Positions 33,872 through 44,870 of a stretch of 64,000 bases of DNA are shown piece after piece. The number at the start of each line of letters is the position of its first letter. The first letter of the stretch is position 1. The translations under genes were made by a program, and so were the position numbers. This stretch comes from Paraescarpia echinospica (taxonomy: Eukaryota; Annelida; Polychaeta; Sabellida; Siboglinidae): contig JAHLWY010000214.1 in NCBI GenBank assembly GCA_020002185.1, forward strand, positions 1-64,000, in the 5' to 3' direction. The notes under the pieces were generated by a model. It did not search any database. It had not been told where the DNA came from and worked only from the letters and a program-made list of their open reading frames with translations.

Positions 33872-35608
33872 TCAATTCGCAAATGTATGCAAACTGTGCC
33901 CCGCAGATATCACACCTGTGTCTCTCTGGTATGGATTCAGAATTCCATTTGCGGAGAACAGTGCACCACAGGTATGACATCTGTAGGGTTTCTCCCCCGC
34001 ACGGATACGGACATGATTCCCCAGACTTCCACTTGTTGAGAACCTTGTACCACACGTATCGCATTTGTAAGGTTTCTCCCCGGCGTGGATACGGACATGC
34101 GTCTTCAAATGACTACTTTGTGAGAAATGTGCACCACATGTATCACATTTGTAAGGTTTCTCCCCGGTGTGGATACGGACATGATTCTTCAGAGTTCCAC
34201 TTTCTGAGAACCGTGCACCACACGTATCACATTTGTAAGGTTTCTCTCCGGTGTGGATACGGACATAGTTCTTCAGAGTTCCACTTTTTGAGAACCGTGT
34301 ACCACACGTATCGCATTTGTAAGTTTTCTCCCCGGCGTGGATACGGACATGATTCTTCAGAGTTCCACTTTCTGAGAACCATGCACCACACGTATCGCAT
34401 TTGTAAGGTTTTTCCCCAGTGTGGATACGGACATGCGTCTTCAAATTACTACTTTGTGAGAAATGTGCACCACACGTATAACATTTGTAAGGTTTCTCCC
34501 CGGTGTGGATACGGACATGATTCTTCAGAGTTCCACTTGTTGAGAAGCGTGTACCACACATATCGCATTTGTAAGGTTTGTCCACGGCGTGGATACGGAC
34601 ATGCGTCTTGAAGTGGCTACTTTGTGAGAAATGTGCTCCACACGTATCACATTTTTAAGGTTTCTCTCCGGTGTGGATACGCACATGGTTCTTCAGACTT
34701 CCACTTTTTGAGAACCGTGCACCACACGTATCACATTTGTAAGGTTTCTCCCCGGTGTGGATACGGACATGATTCTTCAGAGTTCCACTTTCTGAGAACC
34801 CTACACCACACGTATCGCATTTGTAAGGTTTCGCCCCAGCGTGGATACGGACATGCGTCTTCAAATGGCTACTTTGTGAGAAATGTGCACCACATGTATC
34901 ACATTTGTAAGGTTTCTCTCCGGTGTGGATACGGACATGATTCTTCAGAGTTCCACTTTTTGAGAACCGTGCACCACACGTATCACATTTGTAAGGTTTC
35001 TCCCCGGTGTGGATAAGGACATGCGTCTTCAAATTACTACGTTGTGAGAAATGTGCACCACACGTATAACATTTGTAAGGTTTCTCCCCGGTGTGGACGC
35101 GGACATGATTCTTCAGAGTTCCACTTTCTGAGAACAGTGCACCACACGTATCACATTTGTACGGTGTCTCCCCGGTGTGGATACGGACATGATTCTTCAG
35201 AGTTCCACTTTTTGAGAACCGTGCACCACACGTATAACACTTGTAAGGTTTCTCTCCAGTGTGGATACGGACATGTTTCTTCAGAGTTCCACTTTCTGGG
35301 AACCGTACACCACAGGTTTCACATTTGTAAGGTTTCTCTCCAGTGTGGATACGGACATGCCTCTTCAGATTACTACGTTGTGAGAAATTTGATCCACAGG
35401 TATCGCATTTGTAGGGTTTCTCCCCGGTGTGGATACGGAAATGCGTCTTGAGATTTCCACTTTTTGAGAACTGTACACCACATGTGTCCAATTTCCATCG
35501 TTCCTCTACAGTATTCGTCTCCACATTCACATACATAATTAAACTGTATTTGTTCCAAACCTTTTTACCAAACACAAGCATTATTTTGTATCGTGCTGTT
35601 GTCTCCAA
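33872..35608 (-). pseudogene. C2H2 zinc-finger array, 19 units, with a nonsense codon
   Basis: Reading 35608 to 33872 in one frame, 19 units of 28 residues (84 bases) share the linker [12 protein letters not shown]. Unit 1 lacks its first Cys (WKLDTCG). Units 2-10 are complete. In unit 11 the Tyr codon before the first Cys is TAA (34655-34657), a single-base change from the TAC of its neighbours. Units 12-14, 16 and 17 are complete. Unit 15 has His to Tyr (KNYVRIH), unit 18 ends HVRIR, and unit 19 is degenerate. Helix regions are of only two kinds, S[KET]SGTLKNH and SQ[SR]S[HN]LKTH. The array would yield a nine-finger protein ending at the stop, or a second product if translation restarted. 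Nuclear DNA binding is the family role; no effector domain (KRAB, SCAN, BTB) is visible in the N-terminal 40 residues. A recent nonsense mutation, assembly error or stop polymorphism are all possible. Frames on the plus strand here are shadows. Confidence 0.9.
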
Positions 35609-35732
35609 TGCACTATTGTTACAAACACATAAACGTGTTATCCCTAGTGTACATCACATCTCAAGAGATTCTCACTATTGGTACAAACACATAAACGTGT
35701 TATCCCTAGTGTACATCACATCTCAAGAGATT
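35609..35732. repeat. 61-bp tandem duplication
   Basis: ACAAACACATAAACGTGTTA, then TCCCTAGTGTACATCACATC and TCAAGAGATTC occur twice in a row, directly upstream (5') of the zinc-finger frame. Confidence 0.9.
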
Positions 35733-35769
35733 CACACTATTCGTACTGTTTACGAAGGTGGAACAATAT

Positions 35770-35960
35770 AGTTTCATAACAACATCTTGTTAAAAAAAAT
35801 TCCACATGTGTCACATTGATATATTTCTCAATGTGCAACTTAAAACCGTTCCTCGAAAAAAGAATGTCTTCCACGTGTGTCACACACAGTTTTCTCAACT
35901 GTCTGAGAAAGCAAACGAACATTTGCTGCACAACTGTCACACTCGAATGGTTTCCGTCAA
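35770..35960 (-). pseudogene. Degenerate zinc fingers upstream of the array
   Basis: On the minus strand, in shifting frames, PFECDSCAANVRLLSQ, then KTVCDTRGRHSF and QCDTCGIFFNKM keep CxxC pairs or their traces at about one-finger spacing. The histidine halves are mostly gone. This suggests that the array once extended further 5' or that an older exon has decayed. Confidence 0.45.
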
Positions 35961-36690
35961 AAGAAGTTGGTATATGTTTAAACGCTCAATAGTATGTCAC
36001 GAGTCATTCAGTCACGTTTTCTCTTGTTTCTGTGTGATCTGCCTCGGTGTCATGTGTCGTGTTGGTGCACACATCAGTTGTTGGTATCAATACGAGCGAG
36101 ATTTTGCAGTCGTGTTACTTTATTGTTGACAGTTCTGTCACAAACATTTGTGAGTTCTGAAACAAAATTAAAGTAAGTGACACCATCTGACATCGTTTGA
36201 AAGAGGCTAAGCATAAAAAGTAGAGCGTAAACTACAGAGTGGTAGACTGGGAAAAGTGTATTTTGGAGAAACAGGAACTATTTATTTGTTGCAATTACAC
36301 AATACAGAATAATCGTAATAAAACCCATACACTATGTTTACATTCCAGTCGACAAACCGGTAAATATAAAATGTAGGTTGGGAAAACAAAAGAATATGTA
36401 ATATAAGGAACGGGATACTCCTACTGAGACTAATTATAGTCGCTGTTGTGGGAGCCACTCCGAAACACAATTTCATTGATTATTTGATTGATAAAAGAAA
36501 ACAATCCCTAGTTCAATGGGTGCATTACTACAATATAAATGTCTATGATATACTGTCTTATATATATTACACTTACTAAATATACAAGCGTACAAACAAC
36601 TGTTTTTTAAATTAAGTCATGTATAACAAAGCAGGCACAGAGTCAACAAAAGATATCCCTATTACATATACAACAGTTTTGGATTGTACA
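35961..36690. other. Unassigned spacer
   Basis: No motif seen. It could hold 5' exons or promoter sequence of the minus-strand zinc-finger gene, but no splice pair or start was convincing. Confidence 0.35.
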
Positions 36691-37570
36691 CTGCTCAGAA
36701 AGATTATTCAGATAGCAAAGCTTGGAATATGTTGCAAAGGCATATAAACTGTGAGTGTGATCTTGTCCTTAATTAAAGCTGGTGCATTATTTATTGTATG
36801 GGGCAAACTATACCTGTTATTCTGAACTAATGGTAAGTTTTCCAGAAAAACAGGTAGTTTATTGTGTAAATATTTATGGAATAGTTTTAAGTTGTGAAAA
36901 TTTAGAATATATTCTATTTTTAGTAATATAAGACTTCTGATCAGTGCATTTGTGTGAGCATTATATTTACTTAGTTTTAATGTTGTCATACCTATAGCCC
37001 CAGGCCGTTAAACCATAGTTTAGATGTGACAATATCAGAGAGTTATATGATGTAATCTTTACATTCACAGATAACAATCGTTTAAATATATTTAGGGTAT
37101 CTATAGTACAGGACCATCTATTTGACATTTTCTCGATATGACTTGTCAATATTCTATCAATTAATTTGAGAGAGGAAAATTAAGTTGAATGATCCTTTCT
37201 AAATCCATATTGGCTACCGTACGTACGCTTGTCTTTTAAAGAAAGACTAAAGCTGATTATAAATAACTGTTTTGATTACTTTTGAAATGGCAGGTAAAAT
37301 TGATATTGGTCTGTAGTTGCAGAATACGGTATAGTATCCATTTTTATAAATTGGTATTACTTTGGCTATTTTGAGTTTATCGATACACGAAGTTAACAGT
37401 TGGTTTGTGATTAAAATAGTTGACTTTAATAGTCGTGAGGAAACACCATCAAATCAGCAGCTTGTATTTGGATGCATATCATCAATTGTTTTATATATTG
37501 TTTCTTCATTAATAAGTTGAAAATTAAATACATTGTGATGTTGTCCATTAAGGTAATGTCTGAACGTTTT
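36690..37570 (-). mobile_element. LINE remnant (RT C-terminus)
   Basis: On the minus strand from about 37400: YRPISILPAISKVI, then (37149-36967) LILSHLNYGLTAWG, then (36989-36708) NLKLFHKYLHNKLP. These are the RT thumb and C-terminal tail of a jockey/CR1-superfamily element. The catalytic YxDD block is missing and stops are frequent. It is an old copy. Confidence 0.65.
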
Positions 37571-38410
37571 ATTGGTAGTGTTTTATTTGGTTGGCTAAAT
37601 TTGGGCTAATATTGGTAAAATGTCAATTGAATATGTTTGCAATTGATGAATTAAATATGTTTACAATTGAGAGGGTGGAATGGACTAGAATAAGTGGCCA
37701 CTACCCCCAATATTGTTAAATAGGCAACATCGAAGTACCGGTTTATTTTTAAAATGATTATACCGAATTTGAGAAAGAGAATATGGGATAAACTGTTCCA
37801 TATTAAAGTTGAAATGTAGACTCTAAAACATATACAAGAGACTTATTCGCTCGCCTCCCGGTCTTTTCATTCCCCTTTTTCATCTCCTTTTAAACACCCT
37901 TCTGATTACCCAGCCGACCGTATTCACGCATGCGTGTTCAAGCATCCATACACCTTTGCACATGCGTAGTTCAATTATTAAGGCTTCCGACTTGCAAGGA
38001 CGCCAGGTCAAACTAACCACGTTTTGCCTGTCAATTCAGGCAGGATGAGCCTTTCCTTTCAACACGAATGTGAATTATAGTGTACCCTCTATTGAAGTTC
38101 GTTGCCTCAAATTTTTCAGTAATGCAAAAGGTGGCAGCACTAATATATAACATAATTATATCGGCGATGTTGATGAAATCGTACTCCATATTTAACTGTT
38201 TTCACAAAAAACAGCTGTACTGGCATCTTCCCACATAACGATCGAGGCTATTCAAACTTGCCATAAAGAATTTTGCAAATATCCTCATTTTACCAAATGT
38301 GTATTTGCAGTTAAAAATTATGAGCTTCACTGAAAACAACCTCTGTATTGATTATAAGAATTTGTGTGAACTAAAAATCAAATAAATCTAAATAAAGCCT
38401 GCCTAGTCAG
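37571..38410. other. Unassigned spacer
   Basis: AT-rich, no motif or long frame. Confidence 0.4.
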
Positions 38411-38414
38411 TGAC

Positions 38415-38535
38415 AGCGTTTAAAGGGAAACATAAGGGAACTGTTTGGTGGTATGAACCTAAAAGAGTTAATGCAAACTAACTATTTCCAACTATAATCA
38501 CATTTTTAACGTCAGTGGTTTACTGGTAATATTAT
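38415..38535. repeat. Dispersed repeat, inverted partner at 14.88-15.0 kb
   Basis: TTAAAGGGAAAC, AAAAGAGTTAATGCAAACTA, ACTATTTCCAACTATAAT and AACGTCAGTGGTTTACT match the reverse complement of 14880-15000. Confidence 0.75.
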
Positions 38536-38769
38536 CTCAAAATGATCAATTCTAATTAAATCTTCGATAACACGAAGGCATGCAGCCATCTTACTGATGA
38601 CGCGGCGGCTTGACCCGTCGAAACCTCGGCGACGTCGGGTTTTGAAACTTGGTACAATGCCGACGATATTTCGTTCGTCGAAACGCCGCACATTCACACT
38701 ATTCATGGGTGACCTAATTAGGCGTCAGAACGAGGTTGTCTGCGCCGCGGACTCCGTGAAGCCGTGAAA

Positions 38770-40609
38770 ATGGCAGCGAGACACTGTTGTGTGCCGATGT
38801 GTACGAGCGACGACAGAAGAAAAGGAAATTAAATGATTTCATTTCACACATTTCTTCGCGATGTGATGTTAAGGAAGAAATGGATTATTGCCATACGCCG
38901 AGACGAAGGCCCTCATTTCAAGGTAATGTGCACAAATAAGTCCTTTCAACATCGCTGTTAGTGTGTTGTCGATGACTAGGAATGTGTATTCTACGATTAT
39001 TAATATATGATTTTGTGGACTATGATATATTAAGTTAATTGTAAGTTACTAATAATTGTTAAGTGTAGTATTGCATACCATTATCTAACGATTCTGAATA
39101 ATAGTTATTACTTGATTTAGATAAACCAGAAGTCGACGGTGGTCTGCAGCAAACATTTTACATCAAGCGACATCAGGAATACCCTGGCTGGTTGCAGGGC
39201 ACTGAAGCAAGGCGTGGTTCCTGCAGTCTTTGCCTGGAACGAAGGCACTCCTCCACCGATTAAACGCGAAGGTGTTGTGAAGTGAAGAAAACTCGAAATG
39301 GATAGGTAAATTGTGTTGAAATTAATTAAAGTGTTGCCAATGAAATCAAATTAAAAAGAAAAAATGGTGTATTTTTTGTGTAACATGATTGAAGATATGA
39401 GAAACTGAAATGTAACTAAGTCTAAGGAATCATTAAAAACTATGTGACTATATTTTTATTCATGCTGAAATTAAATTATGAATTTTTGTTGTTGCTTCCA
39501 GTGTTCAAGTAACTGCTGCGTGTGCTGATCCACCAGAACTGCAGTGCCCTGATGAACAGAAAGTGACACATGACCACGACTACCATGTGCCCAGCGCCGA
39601 CTCTGACCTCGACCAGCTTAAAGCTGCAAGAAAACATATTGAACTGTTGGAGGCTAATATTAACATGTTAGAAAATGAGCGGTTTGGTCTACAGAAATGT
39701 TGTAGAGATCCAGAGTTAATACGTTTCTATACCGGATTTAAATGCTATACAGTATTTCATGCAGTCTATCTTGCATTGCAACCTACTGCTGAGAAAATTG
39801 TGACCTGGACACAAATTCAGCGCAGACGAGGTGATCAGAGTAATTCCATACGGATGAATGCTTTGCGATTAGAACAGTTGCCACATATTGATCAATTCTT
39901 CATGTTTCTGTGTTTTGTACGACAAGGATTCAGGGAACAGGATTTGGCTGTGAGGTTTCAGGTTTCTCAGTCTACTGTAAGCAGAATTCTTATCACTTGG
40001 GCCAACTACTTGTATTTCGTGTTTGGAACAGTTCCTATTTGGCCGTCTAGGAACCAGATTAAGAAATCCATGCCAGAATGCTTTGCGATGTTCCCAAACA
40101 CTCGAGTTATACTCGACTGTACTGAACTGAAAACACACACCATCATCACTGTTTGTGAATTCACAAATGTTCTCTAGCTACAAAGTGACAACGACACTGA
40201 AGGGGCTAATAGTAATAACGCCAGCAGGAGTGTCGTTTGTGAGTAAGTTGTACACAGGGAGCATATCGGACAAAGAAATTACCAAGTCATCTGGTATCTT
40301 GGAACTGTTAGAGAGTGGAGACAGTGTCATGGTTGACAAAGGATTCACAATAGAGAAGGAACTAAGATATGTGGGTGCCAATTTGGTCATCCCCCTTTCC
40401 TAACATCCAAAAGGAAGAGCTTCAGTTGTGAGGAAGTGGTCGCAACCCAAAGTATTGCCCGACTAAGGATTCACGTAGAAAGGGCAATCAGAAGAGTTCT
40501 GGAATATCATGTATTTGATGGGGTCATTCAAATAAGTATTGTAGGTTCAATCAACCAAATTTGGGCAGTATGTTGCTACATGACCAATTTCAGGGGCCCT
40601 TTGTATTGA
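38770..40609 (+). pseudogene. THAP-domain DDE transposase (DDE_Tnp_4 family), broken
   Basis: Predicted exons 38770-38922, 39121-39281 and 39502-40609 keep phase. Exon 1 opens MAARHCCVPMCTSDDRR (THAP Cys pair), has an in-frame TAA at 38830-38832, then ISFHTF and RKKW. Exon 2 has VVCSKHF (the C-x2-H half) and GVVPAVF. Exon 3 carries a short coiled coil (AARKHIELLEANINMLENE), a helix-turn-helix (FQVSQSTVSRILITWANYL), and the catalytic core. The core has DCTEL (first Asp), YTGSISDKEITKSSGIL (second Asp), VMVDKGF and RIHVERAIRR (Glu). A frameshift lies near 40145, and a second, at 40395, fits loss of one C from a C-run. The order and length are normal for the family, and all catalytic residues remain in sequence. 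It would have cut and joined transposon ends in the nucleus. Confidence 0.8.
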
Positions 40610-40933
40610 GGTCATGACTTCATTGAGACACATTCAACAAAATGTTTGCACACTAACTTTATTTGTTCAACTTTTTAACCAACAATATCATATTACAGAA
40701 TAAAGATTACATAAATCAGTGAAACATGTAGCTCACTTGCAGTGACACACTGTATGTTTCTTAACATGCTGAACATTGTGTGGTCATTACTACAATGTAC
40801 TTTGTTACACTGAATGGTACACTTGTATTTCACTCACTTTCAGTGACCCACTGTATATGATTGTGTAACAGACTGAAAATAAACTGTTATGACTATTAAA
40901 ATATACCATTGTCACTCCTCTACTGAATTACAC
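40610..40933. other. Spacer between the two convergent transposon genes
   Basis: AT-rich, no frame. Both genes end into it, so it probably holds their polyadenylation signals. It contains a loose repeat of ACACTGTATG-type words (40746, 40849). Confidence 0.4.
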
Positions 40934-43304
40934 TCATTCAGTTGCATCACACACAACCTGTGGTAGGTAGTGCTGGAAGTAGAACATGTCTAGTTTCATC
41001 TGATGTTCTTTGAACACACTGGCATGAAAATATACCCTCTCAATGTGAAAGTCGTTTATGCACCATACCATGAAGTCACACCATGCACACCCAGTTATAG
41101 CCATCTGCCCCATCACCTGATAGTAGTAAGCATGGTTTCGCTTCAATGCCATTGTGTCATTAAACACCTTAAGACATTGTGCTTCACGGAAGGATTCAAC
41201 CTGGGGGCATTTGATCTCTAGTAAGCCATATGGGAAATCCTCACTGGGGTCGTACACCTTCCTATCGGGCGTACAACCAAGGTGAGGGGCAGAGGGGTTG
41301 ACAAAAAATCCACATGAATAAACATGACATGCCTTACTGGCCACATACTGCTCGACGCCGAGTCCTCACTCTCGAGCCCATACCGCATTGCCTTCGTCTG
41401 CACCTGTCGCTTACACCGAAGACGTGCCATCAAAACACCAAAGTTCTCCCTACGTGAACATACAGATTTAAAGTGTGATGCAGTTACCCTGTCCCTCCGT
41501 AGCTGGTGCCACCTGGTATACTCCGATTACCGTCTGGTTGCTTTCTCAAATTCTGCACTGTCAGTAGCAGGTGTGTGTAATCCATCTAAAATCAAGGTTT
41601 CTGCTAAGGTTGGTACATGTGCATATGTGGAGTGCAGTGAGGGAAGAGAAAAGTCAGGGTAACAGGGTGCATCAACATCATCAGTAGAGTCAGACACTGT
41701 TGGTGGCCTCTGCTGATATGACAACATACTCCCCTTTGGAACAGGGCCATACACCGAGTCAACAAGTTCTATGCCCTCATTACTAGCTGGCAACATATTC
41801 AACAACTGAATGTACTGCAAATCATCATAGGGAGCAAGAAAGTTCACAAAGTCTTGCGCAAATGAAACATCTTTCAATGGTATTGGATTAGCCCTGTAAA
41901 GCGTGGATCGAACACCTTCCTCACGAATAACTGACTTGCGTTTCTTGCGAGGACTCGGCGAAAAAAATATGCCTCATGCTCAAATTTTCTACATCATCTG
42001 GACGTATCCCATACGCTCGTGGTATGTGCCACTGTTGTGGGTGTGTAGTCTTCGAAACACCAGGTGGCACAACAGAGAGGTTTAGTATCACATAGTGTGC
42101 CACCTGGTATACAAGACCAACTGTATGATTGCAGACTCCCTTGCCTGCAATGCAGCTGCATCTGTGATTGGTGATAGCAGTGGAGGTGCCAACCACCAAG
42201 CATACCTATAACAAAGTGTTGTATCTAATAGTTGTGGTTTTAGTTTTACAAATATATACTTTTACAAGTAATTAAATATTTTGTTGTTATCTTCATACAC
42301 CACAGTGTATAATGAATAGCTGCACTACCACCAATTTAAAGTTATACAAATGTGCAGTTATCCAAGTCATAAAGATATATACAACATGTATAATCAAACA
42401 TAAGAGTCCATTCACAAATTACTACAGTGTTGTATTTACTATGTGTAATTATATTATGAGAGACAAATATATTATTACATGCTTAAATGCATTTTTGCAT
42501 ACCCCACAATGTATAACAAATACTGCACTACCACCAATCAGAATTTGCTGTTGTCAAACAAATGTAAATTAACCATTATATGTTGTATTGCTTATTTACC
42601 TGCAAATGGTGTGGATTGTCATTCTTTCGCATAGAGTGGTAGCACCTGGCTCTAACCAGGCATCCTTCTGGGGTGACTTTCACTGCAACAACACAAGCAG
42701 TATTCCAATAATTATTAGGATGTCAGAGCTATTTAATCCGCATTATATACATGTTTAAATTATTTCGAAACAAACTGGATAATGCTATCCCATTTATTAA
42801 ATTGTAAATCGATGGTTGTGGTGAAACTTGCTAGCTGTAGCTTGTATGCATAGACCACGGTAGTCTAGCCCCATACACCAGCATATGCCCCACCCACAAT
42901 ATCGCCCATGTAATCTATAATATGTATCGGATTTTGTTGGATAACTATAATAAGTATATGCAGCAATATATGCCCATATAATGTACACATGCGGTTAAAC
43001 TTATGACTAAACCACATACACACATCACCGTAATATACCAATCACTGCAAGTATAACACAATACTACTCTGTTGTTACTAATACGAGTTATCTAGACTAG
43101 TTGTCATTACACCGGTAACTATGCAGACTTACCTTCGACATTGTGAACATATGCCTCGGGAAAAAACTTATATCCTTTCGTCAGGGCGTCCTGTGGTACT
43201 TTAGCAACCGATCTTATAAAGTTTTCGACATCACCATAAGTAATTTGGGGAATTTTTGTTAAACTTTTGGACCAGACTGGCTCGGACGATCCAGCCATTT
43301 TCAC
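40934..43304 (-). pseudogene. SWIM zinc finger plus YqaJ/lambda-exonuclease-type protein, broken
   Basis: Predicted exons 43304-43133, 42682-42600 and 42205-40934 have matching phases and GT..AG ends. Exon 1 starts MKMAGSSEPVWSKSL. Exon 2 reads VTPEGCLVRARCYHSMRK. Exon 3 has a SWIM finger, HRCSCIAGKGVCNHTVG (C-x-C, C-x-H), then QQWHIPRAYGI. A frameshift in the T-run near 41960 is followed by RKSVIREEGVRSTLY. A TAA at 41527-41529 comes next, then WHQLRRDRVTASHF. A second frameshift lies near 41355. The last part, 41344-40934, is open. It has GCTPDRKVYDP (Asp), LLEIKCP (Glu and Lys of PD-(D/E)XK) and YYYQVMGQM, the YqaJ active-site pattern, ending VVCDATE. Its role in the transposon is not established; end trimming of DNA is a family-based guess. 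Confidence 0.75.
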
Positions 43305-43400
43305 GTTGAATGCACGCTTCTTTCCGTAGGGCGGCGCTAGCAGAGGCGTAGTGTGCCTCGCTCTAGTTTTAATGTGGCCGCCGCATGAATAGAGTGAATT

Positions 43401-43904
43401 CTCCGTCGAGTGAAGTCAGATCGCAAGAAGGTTAATATTGAGTATTCAGTACCTAAATGACAATCTTGTACCATTTCGTATTGCAGGATCTGAAGTTATA
43501 TACGTTAGTTAACTTTCGAGTTTTGAAATGGTGTCGGCAGTAACTGAACCTCAGACAGACTTAGCCTCAGCTCTGGCATGCATGCCTTCCACCGGAAATT
43601 TGACGGTTATTATTATTATTTTACTTGGTCTTACTTTCATTGGTATCACGGCCACGTGAACAAAGGCATAGCTATGCTGGAAATAACCTAGAACTACATG
43701 ACACATTGAAGACTAGAAGAAAGCCGACGACTAGCAAAAGTGAACGGTAATCAATTCGCGTGGGCGATAATATAACACTTTGATTAACGTCACAGGGCAG
43801 AAAAGTCTGGAATTGTTGCTGTGACCCCATCAGAATGTTTTGTAATAACATTTCAAGGCAGAATGTGTTTGTGTGTTCAATGAATTTGTTGTAAATACAT
43901 TCTG
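43401..43904. other. Unassigned spacer
   Basis: Flank of the transposon's right end. Nothing supported. Confidence 0.4.
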
Positions 43905-44870
43905 TTGAACATTTGTCTTATAAAAATCACTTACCATTGATAAGCAGCCATATGAGAGTAGGATCATCAACCATAAGAAATGACAGCTACACACTGGGAC
44001 CTAATGATCATATAACGCTGGCAAGTACGGATAAGGTGAAGGATATTGGCGTCACTTTTGACTCATCACTAAACTTTGAGGCAAATATGTCGGAAAAAAT
44101 TAATAAAGCCAATTCAATGATGGGGATAATTCGTCGCACTTTTGATTACATGGATGAACAGTGTTTTTCTACTGTTTTTAAATATCTCGTCCGCCCACAT
44201 ATTGAATATGCAAATCAAGTATGGGCTCCCTACTTAATGAAACACATTACAGCTCTTGAAAATGTTCAGCGTAGAGCAACCAAATTAATTCCAGGTTTTA
44301 AAGATCTTGAATATAATGAACGTCTACAAAGACTAAAATTACCAACTCTGTCATATCGTCGCCTCAGAGGAGACATGATTGAATTATATAAGATTTCAAC
44401 AGACAAATATGATACAGCTGTGACATCAAACTTTATAACTTTGAGGGATACTGAATCATGTACGCGAGGACATCACCTAAAAATATTCAAAGGACGTTGT
44501 CGGTTAAACATAAAAAAAAAATCATTTATACACCGATGCACGGACGTATGGAACAGCCTCCCACAGTCTGTGGTAGAGGCTCCATCAGTCCAGTCCTTTG
44601 AGGGTAAATTAGACAAATTATGGAAAAACCACCCAATTAAACTCGATTACACAGCCCCACCCCTATTATGGAACAACTCGTCAGACGCATGCGCACCATA
44701 TAGTTTGACGACAAACATCAGAGCTGGCATAAGAGGCATCACAGCCTAGAAGCCAGAAGAGGACCTGTAAGAACCCTGTATAAGGGTTCCACTAACTACC
44801 CATCAATCAGCAGCAGGGAAATGCTGGATAATCAGCTCCCATTAGATAAAAGTGACAATGTTTTTATTTA
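43905..44870 (+). mobile_element. LINE 3' end (RT C-terminus), open frame
   Basis: Frame 43913-44749 (278 codons) begins beyond the YxDD block. It has VKDIGVTFDSSLNFE, IRRTFDYMDE, LVRPHIEYANQVWAPY, ENVQRRATKLIPG and DVWNSLPQSVVEAPS, which place it in the thumb and C-terminus of a CR1/jockey-superfamily RT. It is close in type to the family at 30.2 kb but not the same. The frame is uninterrupted although the copy is heavily 5' truncated. The 3' UTR contains GAACCCTGTATAAGGGTTCC, a short palindrome. Confidence 0.8.

Larger units (their letters stand above)
25326..34090. repeat. Segmental duplication, copy B (with insertions)
   Basis: Collinear with 15540-21038 but longer because of three insertions: 27750-29935 (LINE within LINE), 30203-31928 (LINE) and 32301-33095 (short inverted-repeat element). 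Beyond about 34090 the zinc-finger array continues, whereas copy A is cut. Confidence 0.85.
38692..43400. mobile_element. Two-gene DNA transposon (THAP-DDE transposase plus SWIM-YqaJ nuclease)
   Basis: Left end ATTCACACTATTCATG (38692-38707) and right end CATGAATAGAGTGAAT (near 43385-43400) form an inverted pair with one mismatch. Weaker similarity continues inward for about 50 bases (AGAACGAGG left; AGAGCGAGG in the right end's reverse complement). Inside, a plus-strand transposase and a minus-strand nuclease are arranged tail to tail, about 325 bases apart, with start codons close to each end. This matches what I remember of the ISL2EU/IS4EU type, in which the transposase is paired with a YqaJ-type protein. 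An AT dinucleotide lies at both outer edges and could be a 2-base target duplication. Both genes are broken. Confidence 0.65.

Noticed and set aside
33883..35451. Long plus-strand open frames over the zinc-finger array
   Set aside because: They are reverse-complement shadows: the 84-base unit is a multiple of three and has no stop in that frame. The minus strand gives canonical C2H2 units.
38512..38706. Minus-strand 64-codon frame at the transposon's left end
   Set aside because: It crosses the proposed terminal inverted repeat and a dispersed repeat, with no motif; likely chance.
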